From NCBI GenBank assembly GCA_022825235.1, contig JAJDYI010000054.1, positions 1-32,131 on the forward strand: 32,131 bases of DNA, read 5' to 3'. Positions within the stretch are counted from its first letter, which is position 1. Every line of letters starts with the position of its first letter. Origin of the DNA: Alphaproteobacteria bacterium. Lineage in GTDB: Bacteria; Pseudomonadota; Alphaproteobacteria; TMED109. This document shows, one piece after another, positions 15,081 to 22,523 of the stretch. Under the pieces are notes generated by a model that ran no database searches, was not told where the DNA came from, and was given only the letters and a program-made list of their open reading frames with translations. The position numbers were made by a program, and so were the translations under genes.

Positions 15081-15091
15081 TGCCTTTGTCC

Positions 15092-15117
15092 GGTAGAAAG
15101 TAGCAATTCTTTCTACC
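15092..15117 (-). promoter_or_regulatory. Candidate VapBC operator (9-bp inverted repeat)
   Basis: GGTAGAAAG (15092-15100) and CTTTCTACC (15109-15117) are perfect inverted repeats with an 8-base spacer, directly upstream of vapB. VapBC complexes bind such palindromes to repress their own operon. The repeat is directly visible; binding is inferred from the family. Confidence 0.6.
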
Positions 15118-15772
15118 CTAAATGCCCCCACGCTGATCGGCAACGGTGACGATCCACGTAGAGGGTGTCACCGGCCTCCCGCAAGCTGCTTTGGCTCGAG
15201 GCAGCGCTGACGGCGTAGGTGGCGCTCGCGCACGAGGACGACGTAACCGTCCGGCTGGTGCGATTGGCGCTAGTGGATGCCCGAGACCGGGCCGATACGC
15301 CCGGCCAGCAGACTGGGGAATTTTACTTCGGCACTACCTGGGAGCTTTCATCCGGCACCGACAATGCACGATGGATCGCGTCGGTCGGTCTGGCGGGGGG
15401 CGGAGCGTTGTGGTCCTGCCGAGTGAGAATGATGCGCCGTGCAGTCGTGTTGACTGGGAGCGGCCCTTTCAGGGGGTGGGTCTTCGAAGAGCGGTTTGTT
15501 CATGACGCACAAGTTGCTTGACTGAATTCACGCTGGCAGGCTTTCTGGCGCTCCAAAATGATGCCAAATAAGGCGTACTTTAGAAACGGGACGTTTGTAC
15601 ATCACCTTGAAAATCATGCGTGATGTCCGCAACGCAGGCTGTCAAATATGGCGTCAAAGAGGCTGCCAAATATGAACTGGCACGCATTCGCATTCGAGTA
15701 CGAATTGCGCGCTGCTGGCATTCTCGCAGGTGTCCAAACCGTCGAATTGATGCGCATTGGTCGGCGACAAAC
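15118..15772. other. Gene-poor stretch between vapB and the ParS-like antitoxin
   Basis: About 650 bases with no gene that can be named. A plus-strand frame at 15219-15521 is open for 100 codons but has no recognisable motif. The part from about 15520 to 15720 is richer in A and T than the rest of the window. GGCTGTCAAATATG (15637-15650) recurs with one change 24 bases later (15661-15674). Both strands were read for a RES-domain toxin, the expected partner of the neighbouring antitoxin, and none was found. Confidence 0.4.
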
Positions 15773-16123
15773 TTACGCGTAGCCACCGGCCACGACGCGG
15801 TCGAGGTACGCATGGACGTGGTCGGCCCTGCCATCGCGTACCAGCTGGTCTGGTGTCATGCCTCCGAAGCCGGGCAATGGCTCTCCCCGGAACCAGGCAT
15901 AGGCTCCGATCGTTGATCCGATCTCGGGTTCAACGCGGTTGAGGATCTCCAGCATCTCGCGCAAACGGGTTTGGGTCTTCCGCGCTCGGATTCGCGTCTG
16001 GCGCGAGAGCGCATCCTTCCCGAGCCCGAGCGTTCCCGCGATTTCCGACTTGGTGGTCCGTAGCGCATTGGCAATGAGAGTTGGCGAGAAGACTTGGCCC
16101 TCGACGAGTTTCTTGAACTGCAT
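15773..16123 (-). CDS. Xre/MbcA/ParS-type antitoxin without visible partner
   Basis: A 116-residue protein with an N-terminal helix-turn-helix (SPTLIANALRTTKSEIAGTL and following) and a C-terminal toxin-binding domain of the MbcA/ParS family (former DUF2384): MLEILNRVEPEIGSTIGAY, AWFRGEPLPGFGGMTPDQL and AYLDRVVAGGYA. Such proteins neutralise a RES-domain toxin that modifies NAD or phosphoribosyl pyrophosphate synthetase, normally encoded next door. No RES gene is present on either side. ATG at 16123 is preferred over a TTG two codons earlier because GAGGA sits six bases upstream. The reading frame looks intact, so it may persist as an orphan. Confidence 0.85.
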   Translation of the reverse strand: MQFKKLVEGQVFSPTLIANALRTTKSEIAGTLGLGKDALSRQTRIRARKTQTRLREMLEILNRVEPEIGSTIGAYAWFRGEPLPGFGGMTPDQLVRDGRADHVHAYLDRVVAGGYA

Positions 16124-16506
16124 GGCCAATCCTCAAGAATTATCACGCGATGTAGCGTCGCAAGATACGTTAGGCGAGCGCGGCCTTGATCGCGCTCACG
16201 GGGAATACGCGCGCGGCTTATTCCTCTGTGGCGAACCTACAGGACGGGATGTGCAGGAAGGTGTCCCGACCACCGGGCCTACGAGCATGAGGACTTCCGC
16301 GCCCTTCCCGGCTGAGGCGCTCGCCTCCCTGTGTGCGGGATCGTCCTTGGCGCAGTAATAGTCCTTTTCGTATTAGCTGGCTCCCTGCGATAGCGAGGCG
16401 ACGACACCGATCGGCGCTACCATCGCGCGTGCCTCGCGCGGACACGCTGCATGTGTGGCGTTTGCGGGGTTTGTTGGAGTTGCAGCGTTTGTAGCCTATC
16501 TTGTGC
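16124..16506. other. Intergenic region between two orphan antitoxins
   Basis: About 380 bases between divergent antitoxin genes. Short open frames on both strands match nothing recognised. At the right end, TTGGAG (16474-16479) and TATCTT (16497-16502) are 17 bases apart and could be a promoter for the next gene, with the transcript starting at or just after its start codon. Confidence 0.35.
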
Positions 16507-16986
16507 GTGTCGGAAGGAGACGCTGAAACGGCTGGCAAATCCGCAGCGCACACGGAATCCGGCATTCCCAACACCCGGGATGCCGCGCTCGCGGAGCGCG
16601 CGGTCCGGAAGCTGGCGGACTTGGCCGACGACACCGGACCGGTACCGGCTCGTTTTGGTGCGGCCGCTGCTGAGCCGGTAGACATTCCGACGACGGCGGT
16701 GCGGTTGCTCAGGGAAATCCTGGCCCAGATGGCGCACGGGCACGGTGTCGCATTGATGCCAATCCACGCGGAGTTGACGACGGGGGAGGCGGCGGACCTG
16801 CTGCAGGTCTCGCGGACGCATCTGGTGCAGTTGCTCGACGACGGGCGGATTCCCTGCCGGATGGTGGGCGCACACCGCCGTCTCCGTGCGGCGGACATCG
16901 TGGCCTACCGCCGCGAGACGGAAGCCCGCCGCCGTTTGTCGCTGGACGAGTTGACGGCACGAGACCAGAACACTGGCCTGCAATAG
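16507..16986 (+). CDS. Excisionase-type helix-turn-helix antitoxin, orphan
   Basis: A 159-residue protein with a MerR/excisionase-like DNA-binding domain in its second half: ELTTGEAADLLQVSRTHLVQ, then RIPCRMVGAHRRLRAADIVAY. This is the pattern of antitoxins usually paired with a PIN-domain toxin directly downstream, and the ending RRRLSLDELTARDQNTGLQ fits their C-terminal toxin-binding tail. Here the next gene is a Phd antitoxin instead, so the normal partner is missing. GTG at 16507 is chosen as start; a TTG two codons earlier is also in frame and no ribosome-binding site is seen, so translation from a leaderless message is possible. The N-terminal half has no recognised domain. Confidence 0.75.
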   Translation: MSEGDAETAGKSAAHTESGIPNTRDAALAERAVRKLADLADDTGPVPARFGAAAAEPVDIPTTAVRLLREILAQMAHGHGVALMPIHAELTTGEAADLLQVSRTHLVQLLDDGRIPCRMVGAHRRLRAADIVAYRRETEARRRLSLDELTARDQNTGLQ

Positions 16987-16997
16987 AGGTGGAGCCC

Positions 16998-17243
16998 ATG
17001 CGAACCGTCTCCCTCACGACCGCCAACCAGGATTTCTCGAAGCTGATTCGGGAGGTGGAGCGCGGCGAGGAATTGGTCATCACCCGGCGCGGTCTGCCCG
17101 TTGCGAGGCTCCTCCCGCATCGGGGTGATCGGACGGCGGACCCGGCGTGGACGGCTGCGTACCCGCGCATGATGGCTCGGCTGGAAGAGGGTGCCTCGCT
17201 CGGCGGCCTGAAAATCCGGCGCGAAGAGCTCTATGACCGTTAA
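16998..17243 (+). CDS. Phd/YefM-type antitoxin
   Basis: An 81-residue antitoxin of the Phd/YefM family: MRTVSLTTANQDFSKLIREV, then GEELVITRRGLPVARLLP, the DNA-binding half, followed by a tail that would wrap the toxin (AYPRMMARLEEGASLGG). ATG at 16998 is chosen over an in-frame start three codons earlier because GAGGTGGAG lies at the right distance. Its stop overlaps the ATG of the adjacent vapC (ATGACCG), which is the normal operon arrangement. That vapC is clearly broken, so this antitoxin appears to have outlived its toxin. Confidence 0.85.
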   Translation: MRTVSLTTANQDFSKLIREVERGEELVITRRGLPVARLLPHRGDRTADPAWTAAYPRMMARLEEGASLGGLKIRREELYDR

Positions 17244-17486
17244 GGGCCGCTCGCTTCGCCCTCGACACGAACATTCTCGTCTACGCCGTCGACCGCGATG
17301 GATGCAGTCGGGGAGCACCGGCTGTCGTTCTGGGATGCGATGCTCTGGGCCACGGCGCGGCAGGGCGGTTGCTCGGCGATTCTCAGCGAGGACATGCAGG
17401 ATGGCCGGCGCCTGGGCGGCGTCGAGTTCGTCAACCCCTTCGCGACAGGCGCTTCCACCCGCCTTGAATCGTTGCTGGCGCCATAG
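17233..17486 (+). pseudogene. vapC: vapC toxin remnant: frameshift plus internal deletion
   Basis: The ATG at 17233 gives MTVKG and then runs out of frame. If one G of the GGG at 17244-17246 is removed, the frame becomes MTVKAARFALDTNILVYAVD, the start of a PIN-domain VapC with its first catalytic Asp. After about 22 codons the sequence jumps, in a third frame from 17298, to EHRLSFWDAMLWATARQGG, then SAILSEDMQDGRRLGGVEFVN, which is the C-terminal third of the same family. Roughly 70 central residues are missing, including the second acidic residue. Both the frameshift and the deletion are visible in the sequence, so the toxin cannot be active. Confidence 0.82.
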
Positions 17487-17735
17487 CGCCGGAGAGACTG
17501 CCTGATCCGCCGCCGGGTCGATGGCGCGAACGACGGCTGAGCGGCACCCGAACCCTGGCGAGCCCACAGGACGGTTTGCGCCGACGTTCGAGAGTGAGAG
17601 GGGGCCCTAAGCCAAGCTGGGCGATGTTGGGGGTTGGACGGGGCGTTCGTCCGCTACACCGCTGCAATCTCGGAGCCTATTCGCTGGTGTTCCAGCCCGG
17701 AGGTCAACTGGAGGTCCACAGGCAGCGATTTCGGA

Positions 17736-18962
17736 TCAGTCCGCGGCCTCCGGGAACAGTCCCGGCAGCCAGCGTGAAGCCAGCCGCGCCGGGAACGCGA
17801 GCCGAAGGGGGGCGCGCGACGAATCGGACTGCAGCACCCCGTGTTTCAGCAGCGCTGAGGTCACCCGGCGGGCTTGCCGCTCCTTGATTCCCAGCAGGTT
17901 GGGGAGATCGCCGCGCGGCAGTTCGCCTCGGAACAACACCGCCTCCAGCACGGCGCCTGACTTGGGAGGCAGGGTGCCCGCGCGCGCCTCCTCTTCCGCC
18001 CAGACCATGATCCTGCCGTGCAGGCGGCCGGGGGCGACCAGCCCTTCCATGAACCGCACCTGGTCGATGCACAAGCGGAGAAAGAACTGCGTGAATTCCG
18101 CCAGCGCCTCTTCGCTCAGGTTTCCCCGTCCGTCGAGATCGTTCCGGCGGGACAGGTCGCAAGCTGCCAGGTGCGCCTTGTAGTTGTCGGCTTGCCGCCC
18201 AAGCCCCCTGGCGATCGACCAGACGCCACCGGTGTCGAGTGCATCCCGGAGCATGGCGTACGACATCAGGCGTGCGACCCGCCCATTGCCGTCCAGGAAC
18301 GGATGAATCCAGAGAAGGCGGTGATGGGCGGCGGCGGAGGCCAGGATCGTGTCCGTTGTGCCGAGGCGGCTGTAGACGGCCTCGAACCGGTCGAGGAAAC
18401 GTGGCACAGCACCGGGGCTGACAGGGGAATGCCGACCCACTCGCACGTGGCGTTCGCGCAAGGCGCCCGGGATAACGGCAGCCCGCTCCTTCGTGTCGGG
18501 CTCTTCGATCCAGCGCAGGGCATCAGGGAGCATCTGGCAAAATCGCCGGTGGGTTTCCGTGAGCCCTGCGACCGTCACTGCGCGGCCCTTCAGGCCGCCG
18601 CTGTCGATCCATTCCTGGACCTCGATGTGGGCCTTGGCCTCAAGCTGGAGGTCGCGTTGTTCGGGCTCCGCGCTGTAGTCGCCCTGGAGCGCGCGTTCGA
18701 TGTCGACCGGGTGGGTGTTGTGCCCTTCGATCAGGTTGCTGTAGTAGCAGTTCATCGCGCGGACGAGCGTGGCGAGCCCCGTCAGCACACCGCCTGGCAG
18801 GCTGCGCCGGAAGCCGGCCGACCGGGTCGCCAGCTCGACGACCAGGTCGGTGAGTTCCGCACGGTGCCTGGAGCCCTCGGCGATGACCAGCGGGCCCATC
18901 AGTGCGGTGCGTTCGCCATGGTCCTCGATCTCTCCTGAGACCGCAGGATTGACCGGTATCAT
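17736..18962 (-). CDS. Fic family AMP-transferase, class II (self-inhibited)
   Basis: A 408-residue Fic protein. The catalytic motif HPFLDGNGRVARL starts at His220 and matches the HPFx(D/E)GNGRxxR consensus, so nucleotide transfer from ATP to a protein hydroxyl is likely. SNLIEG at residues 75-80 fits the inhibitory (S/T)xxxE(G/N) motif, and its position before the Fic core makes this a class II protein in which the Glu blocks ATP. The C-terminal part has a winged-helix-like segment (LLGIKERQARRVTSALLKHG), common in this group and perhaps DNA-binding. The ATG at 18962 is followed upstream by an AT-rich region. Because it carries its own inhibitor, no separate antitoxin is required. The target protein is unknown. 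Confidence 0.92.
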   Translation of the reverse strand: MIPVNPAVSGEIEDHGERTALMGPLVIAEGSRHRAELTDLVVELATRSAGFRRSLPGGVLTGLATLVRAMNCYYSNLIEGHNTHPVDIERALQGDYSAEPEQRDLQLEAKAHIEVQEWIDSGGLKGRAVTVAGLTETHRRFCQMLPDALRWIEEPDTKERAAVIPGALRERHVRVGRHSPVSPGAVPRFLDRFEAVYSRLGTTDTILASAAAHHRLLWIHPFLDGNGRVARLMSYAMLRDALDTGGVWSIARGLGRQADNYKAHLAACDLSRRNDLDGRGNLSEEALAEFTQFFLRLCIDQVRFMEGLVAPGRLHGRIMVWAEEEARAGTLPPKSGAVLEAVLFRGELPRGDLPNLLGIKERQARRVTSALLKHGVLQSDSSRAPLRLAFPARLASRWLPGLFPEAAD

Positions 18963-18989
18963 GGCCGCTTCTCAAACTATCTAAAGAAC

Positions 18990-19008
18990 CAATATTAACA
19001 TATTATTG
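18990..19008 (-). promoter_or_regulatory. AT-rich imperfect palindrome upstream of fic
   Basis: CAATATTAACATATTATTG, 28 bases before the fic start codon, pairs at seven of nine positions about its centre. The surrounding 50 bases are far richer in A and T than the neighbouring genes, as expected for a promoter. The C-terminal winged-helix-like part of Fic makes autoregulation conceivable, but no binding is shown. Confidence 0.35.
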
Positions 19009-19325
19009 AGAGGATGAAAGATCCTAGGAAGGCCGTTTCAAAGACCGCTTTTGAATCCGGTTAAGGGGGTGCTTGATCCGCACCCAGATCCGGGGATCGC
19101 TGTCGACGATCCCGCTTCCCAATCGAACAGGTCGCGTCGGTGTGTCCGGAACGGGACCAGCTTCTTCCATGTCCAACGGATGGCAGCGGGTGACCGTTGT
19201 TGACGGTTCGGACAAGAGCAGCCCGGGGCGTGCCGGCGGCGACACCGCCCGCCGATCAGACGATCCGCTTCGCCAACCGGTCCAATCCAGGCGACCGGGT
19301 GCCGCGGCCGTTGCCGATCACTCGC
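19009..19325. other. Intergenic region between fic and the thiolase gene
   Basis: About 320 bases with no recognised gene. GGGTGC (19067-19072) and GCACCC (19080-19085) form a 6-bp stem with a 7-base loop that could be a weak terminator for the minus-strand thiolase operon, but no T-run follows. This is also where the accessory toxin-antitoxin stretch gives way to the metabolic genes on its right. Confidence 0.35.
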
Positions 19326-20474
19326 CTACAGGGTCCCGTCCGTACCCAGGATCAACGTGACCTGGCTTGAGAACAGGCCGCCGTTCCCGTGCGCGAGAGC
19401 GATCTCCGGGTTCGGCTGCTGGCGCTCGCCGCAGTCGCCGCGCAGCTGCCGCACCGCCTCGATGAGCGGAAAGATCCCGTACATGCCGGGATGGCAGCAC
19501 GAGAGGCCGCCGCCGTTGGTGTTGACCACGAGCCTGCCGCCCGGCGCGATTGCGCCGTTCTCCACGAAGGCGCCGCCTTCGCCCTTGGCGCAGAAGCCGA
19601 GATCCTCCAGGAACACCACCGTGTTGATCGTGAACGCGTCGTACACCTGCACGAGATCGATGTCTTCCACCGAGACGCCCGCCATCGCGTAGGCGCGAGG
19701 CCCCGATTCGCTCGCGGCCGTCACGGTGAGGTCCGGCATGTTGGTGATCGCGCGGTGCCAGTGGGCCATCGCGCCGCCCAGCATCGGGACCGGGGGACGC
19801 TTCAGGTCGCGGGCGCGCTCGGGCGAGGTGAGGATCACCGCGCCGCCTCCGTCGGTGACCAGGCAGCAGTCGCGCACCGTGAACGGGTCGCTGATCGGCC
19901 GCGCATTCAGCACGTCGCCGATCGAGAGAGGGTCGCGCAGGAAGGCGTCCGGATTCATGGCCGCCCAGGCGCGGGCCGCCGTCGCCACCTCGGCGAGCTG
20001 CTCGCGGGTGGTGCCGTACTCGTGCATGTGGCGCGAAGCGGCGAGCGCGTACGAGGTGATCGGCTGGCGCGGCCCGTACGGGCTCTCGAACGGGTCGGGC
20101 CGCGACGTCGACACGAGGCGGCCGGAGACGGAGCGCTGGTTGCTCCCGTAGGCGACCAGGGCGACGTCGCACTGACCCGTCGCGATCGCCATCATCGCGG
20201 TCAGGAGGTGCGCCAGGCTCGACGAGCCGCCGATCATCGACGAATCCGAGAACCTCGGCGCGATCCCCAGGTACTCGCACAGCGTGAGCGAGCCCATGTT
20301 GTAGGTCATCGAGGCGCAGAACACCCCGTCGACGTCGGCCGCCTTGAGGCCCGCGTCGTCGAGCGCGGCCTTGACGGCGCCGGCGGTGATCTCGAGCTCG
20401 CTCTGCCCCGGGGCTTCGCCGAGGCCGTACGTTCCCGCGCCGGCGATCGACGCCGCTCCCCGGAGGCCGCTCAC
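19326..20474 (-). CDS. Thiolase-fold (SCP-x/Ltp2-like) protein lacking the nucleophilic cysteine
   Basis: A 382-residue thiolase-family protein of the lipid-transfer/acetyl-CoA acetyltransferase-like group. Thiolase-fold landmarks include ITAGAVKAALDDAGLKAADVDG, LVQVYDAFTINTVVFLEDLG and the late GGGLSCCHPGMYG and HGNGG segments. At the usual acylation site the sequence is IGGSSSLAHL, so Ser replaces the nucleophilic Cys, and a true thiolase is unlikely. In steroid side-chain degradation, Ltp2-type proteins of this group pair with a DUF35 protein and act as retro-aldolases on CoA thioesters. A DUF35 gene lies directly upstream with a GTGA overlap, which supports the same pairing here. The substrate is not known. 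Confidence 0.85.
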   Translation of the reverse strand: MSGLRGAASIAGAGTYGLGEAPGQSELEITAGAVKAALDDAGLKAADVDGVFCASMTYNMGSLTLCEYLGIAPRFSDSSMIGGSSSLAHLLTAMMAIATGQCDVALVAYGSNQRSVSGRLVSTSRPDPFESPYGPRQPITSYALAASRHMHEYGTTREQLAEVATAARAWAAMNPDAFLRDPLSIGDVLNARPISDPFTVRDCCLVTDGGGAVILTSPERARDLKRPPVPMLGGAMAHWHRAITNMPDLTVTAASESGPRAYAMAGVSVEDIDLVQVYDAFTINTVVFLEDLGFCAKGEGGAFVENGAIAPGGRLVVNTNGGGLSCCHPGMYGIFPLIEAVRQLRGDCGERQQPNPEIALAHGNGGLFSSQVTLILGTDGTL

Positions 20475-20863
20475 GCGCCTCCTCCCGCCGGGTGGAACAC
20501 GACCACGGGATCGTCGCCGGAACGGTCGACCACGGCGGTGACGGCCATGCCGATCCGTACCGCCTCGGGGGCGACGGTCTCGACCCGGCTCATCATGCGC
20601 GGCCCTTCCTCGAGGTCGATCAGCGCCACGTTGTAGGGCGGCCCCTGTTCGGGGCGGCGGCGCACCACGCTCGTCGCATGGACGGTGCCGCGCCCGGACG
20701 CTTCCCGCCAGGTGAGTGCATCGGCGCCGCAGTGGGGGCAGAGCGCGCGCGGGTAGAAGACGCTCTCGCCACAGGCGCCGCAGTGCTGCAGCATGAAGCG
20801 CCCGTCGGCCAGGGCGTCGAAGTAGGCCTGCTCCGGGCCCGGTGCGGCGGTGTCGGCTGGCAT
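20471..20863 (-). CDS. DUF35 / OB-fold acyl-CoA-associated Zn-ribbon protein
   Basis: A 130-residue protein with the two parts of the DUF35 family: a rubredoxin-like zinc ribbon (CGACGE, then CPHCGA) and a C-terminal OB-fold (RGTVHATSVVRR, then GPPYNVALIDLEEGPRMMSR). These proteins form complexes with thiolase-fold enzymes and help bind CoA thioesters. The gene overlaps the thiolase-like gene by four bases (GTGA), making a complex of the two products the natural inference. ATG at 20863 has GAGGG seven bases upstream. A gap of 59 bases separates it from the dehydrogenase gene before it. Confidence 0.9.
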   Translation of the reverse strand: MPADTAAPGPEQAYFDALADGRFMLQHCGACGESVFYPRALCPHCGADALTWREASGRGTVHATSVVRRRPEQGPPYNVALIDLEEGPRMMSRVETVAPEAVRIGMAVTAVVDRSGDDPVVVFHPAGGGA

Positions 20864-20922
20864 GCGGATGCCCTCTTTAGATCGGCGCCGAAATGGCGCG
20901 GTGGCCGACCAATGTAGCGGGC

Positions 20923-21750
20923 TCAGTCCGGCTCGTCGTCGGCGTGCGGCATGGCCGTGAACTGGCCGCCCTGGTACCTGACGAGCGGGTCGTCGGGGCC
21001 GACGAGCGGGGTCGAGGCCTCGATCTCCGCGCGGTAGTCCTCGGCGTTGTCCCCGGGCCGGAAACCGAGCGCGGACGCGGCGCGGTTGTCCCAGAACGAC
21101 TCCTGGTTGGCCGACACCCCGAAGACCACCGTGTGGCCGACCGCGGGCGCGAGGAGCGAGCGCTCCACGAGGTGGACAAGGTCCGGGTACGAGAGCCACG
21201 TCGCGAGCATCCGCCGGTCAACGGGCTTCGGGAAGCACGAGCCGATCCGGAGCGACACGGCCTCGATCCCGTACTTGTCCTGGTAGTACTGCGCGAGGTC
21301 CTCGCCGAATGCCTTGGTGAGCCCGTACGCGGTGTCGGGCCGCTGGGGGACCGTCGCATCGATGGTCCGGGTGCGCGGGTAGAAGCCGATCGCGTGGTTG
21401 GAGCTCGCCCAGACGACGCGCGCGACGCCGTTCTTCCGGCAGCCCTCGAACAGGTGGTACATCCCGAGGATGTTGGCGTGGTGGAGGTCGGCGAAGCGGT
21501 TCTCGCCGGAGACCCCGCCCATGTGGACGACGGCGTCGACGTCGCGGGTGAGATCGAGCATCCCGGCGGCGTCGCCGAGGTCGCACGGCACGACCTCCTC
21601 GCGGTCCCGCGCCTCGCCGAGCGGTGCCCGATCCGACACCCGGAGGACGTCGGCGAGGGCCGGAAGGTGGTCGCGGAGCACCGTGCCGAGGGCGCCCGCG
21701 GCGCCGGTCAGGAGGAGGCGCCGGAAGCGCCTCGGCTTGGATGGGCTCAC
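20923..21750 (-). CDS. Uronate dehydrogenase-like NAD-dependent epimerase/dehydratase family protein
   Basis: A 275-residue extended SDR protein. The NAD-binding motif is LLTGAAGALG near the N-terminus, and the active site has WASSNHAIGFYPR with the YGLTK pair (Tyr-x-x-x-Lys) about 25 residues on. SSNHxIGFYPR, LRIGSCFPKP and TWLSYPDLVHLVERSL are features shared with uronate dehydrogenases, which oxidise glucuronate or galacturonate to aldaric lactones. Length also fits. The wider epimerase family has many sugar substrates, so uronate is probable rather than certain. The GTG at 21750 overlaps the stop of the adenosyltransferase gene (GTGA), so both are in one operon, though the functional link is unclear. 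Confidence 0.8.
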   Translation of the reverse strand: MSPSKPRRFRRLLLTGAAGALGTVLRDHLPALADVLRVSDRAPLGEARDREEVVPCDLGDAAGMLDLTRDVDAVVHMGGVSGENRFADLHHANILGMYHLFEGCRKNGVARVVWASSNHAIGFYPRTRTIDATVPQRPDTAYGLTKAFGEDLAQYYQDKYGIEAVSLRIGSCFPKPVDRRMLATWLSYPDLVHLVERSLLAPAVGHTVVFGVSANQESFWDNRAASALGFRPGDNAEDYRAEIEASTPLVGPDDPLVRYQGGQFTAMPHADDEPD

Positions 21751-22331
21751 TGGTTGGCGCCCGGCACCCAGAGGACGTCGCCGCCGCCGCGCGCCGCTTC
21801 GGTGCGCGCCAGGACGAAGAGATGGTCGGAGAGACGGTTCATGTAGGCGAGGATCTCGTTCCGCACCACGGCGCGGGCGGCGAGTGCGCTCAGTTCGACT
21901 TCGGCCCGGCGGACGATGGAGCGCGCGACGTGAAGATGCGCCGCCGCGCTGGTGCCGCCCGGCAGGATGAACGAGGTCAGCGGCGCCAGCCGGGCGTTGA
22001 GGGCGTCGATCTCGTCCTCGAGCCGCTGCACCTGGACCGTCGAGATCCGGAGATTGCGGGCCCGTCGCCCGCGCCGCGCGGGCATGGTGAGGTCGGCGCC
22101 GGCGTCGAAGAGGTCGTTCTGGATGCGCGCCAGCAAGGCGTCGGCCGCCCGCGAGACGTGGAGCCGGGCGATGCCGATGTGCGCGTTGGCCTCGTCGATC
22201 GTGCCGCCCGCCCGGATCCGGAGCGCGTGCTTGGTGACCCGCTGCCCGTTGCCGAGCGACGTCCGGCCCTGGTCGCCGCCCCGCGTGTAGATGCGGTCGA
22301 GCCGGACTACCGTGGACGGGTCGCGCGCCAT
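21747..22331 (-). CDS. PduO-type cob(I)alamin adenosyltransferase
   Basis: A 194-residue adenosyltransferase that attaches the adenosyl group of ATP to cob(I)alamin, making coenzyme B12. The family motifs are all present: YTRGGDQGRTSLGNG at the ATP site, GTIDEANAHIG, RIQNDLFDAGADL, FILPGGTSAAAHLHVAR and the C-terminal NRLSDHLFVLAR. ATG at 22331 gives the usual N-terminal spacing. It leads a minus-strand series with the dehydrogenase, DUF35 and thiolase-like genes. No B12-dependent mutase or riboswitch is visible nearby, so the cofactor user lies elsewhere. Confidence 0.93.
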   Translation of the reverse strand: MARDPSTVVRLDRIYTRGGDQGRTSLGNGQRVTKHALRIRAGGTIDEANAHIGIARLHVSRAADALLARIQNDLFDAGADLTMPARRGRRARNLRISTVQVQRLEDEIDALNARLAPLTSFILPGGTSAAAHLHVARSIVRRAEVELSALAARAVVRNEILAYMNRLSDHLFVLARTEAARGGGDVLWVPGANQ

Positions 22332-22523
22332 CCGGCCTCCGTCGCGTGCGGGGTTGCGGGCCCCTCAGCTTACACCGTCTGCAGGTCTGCAGTTAGGATA
22401 TCTAATACCGACCATGAGCCGAAATTAGGAGATTCAATACCGGCCGGGGTCGGCCCGGGGCCGGTTTCCGCCTCACGGCCGCCGGGCTCGGGTATGGTAC
22501 CGTGCAGCAAAAAAGGAGGCCTC
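22332..22523. promoter_or_regulatory. Divergent promoter region with a 21-bp direct repeat
   Basis: This 190-base gap separates the adenosyltransferase operon (minus) from the amidohydrolase operon (plus). Two 21-bp copies start with TTAGGA and share the AATACCG core; they lie at 22393-22413 and 22425-22445, with their starts 32 bases (about three helical turns) apart, and match at 17 of 21 positions. The pair is a candidate tandem operator controlling one or both operons. The AT-rich character of the repeats stands out. AAGGAGG at 22513-22519 is the ribosome-binding site of the plus-strand operon. Confidence 0.5.

Noticed and set aside
15637-15674. Two near-identical 14-base repeats as a possible CRISPR-like or satellite array
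   Set aside because: There are only two copies with 24-base spacing and no further units, so no array is supported.
15118-15772. A possible RES-domain toxin partner for the ParS-like antitoxin
   Set aside because: Both strands were read and no GGRWN-type or other RES landmark was seen. A 100-codon frame at 15219-15521 has no recognisable motif and was not called a gene.
19067-19085. Hairpin GGGTGC/GCACCC as terminator of the thiolase operon
   Set aside because: The stem is 6 bp, more than 200 bases beyond the stop codon and without a T-run; noted in the intergenic entry but not called.
22332-22523. Cobalamin riboswitch upstream of the adenosyltransferase gene
   Set aside because: The gap is too short once the promoter is allowed for, and no B12-box-like sequence was seen.
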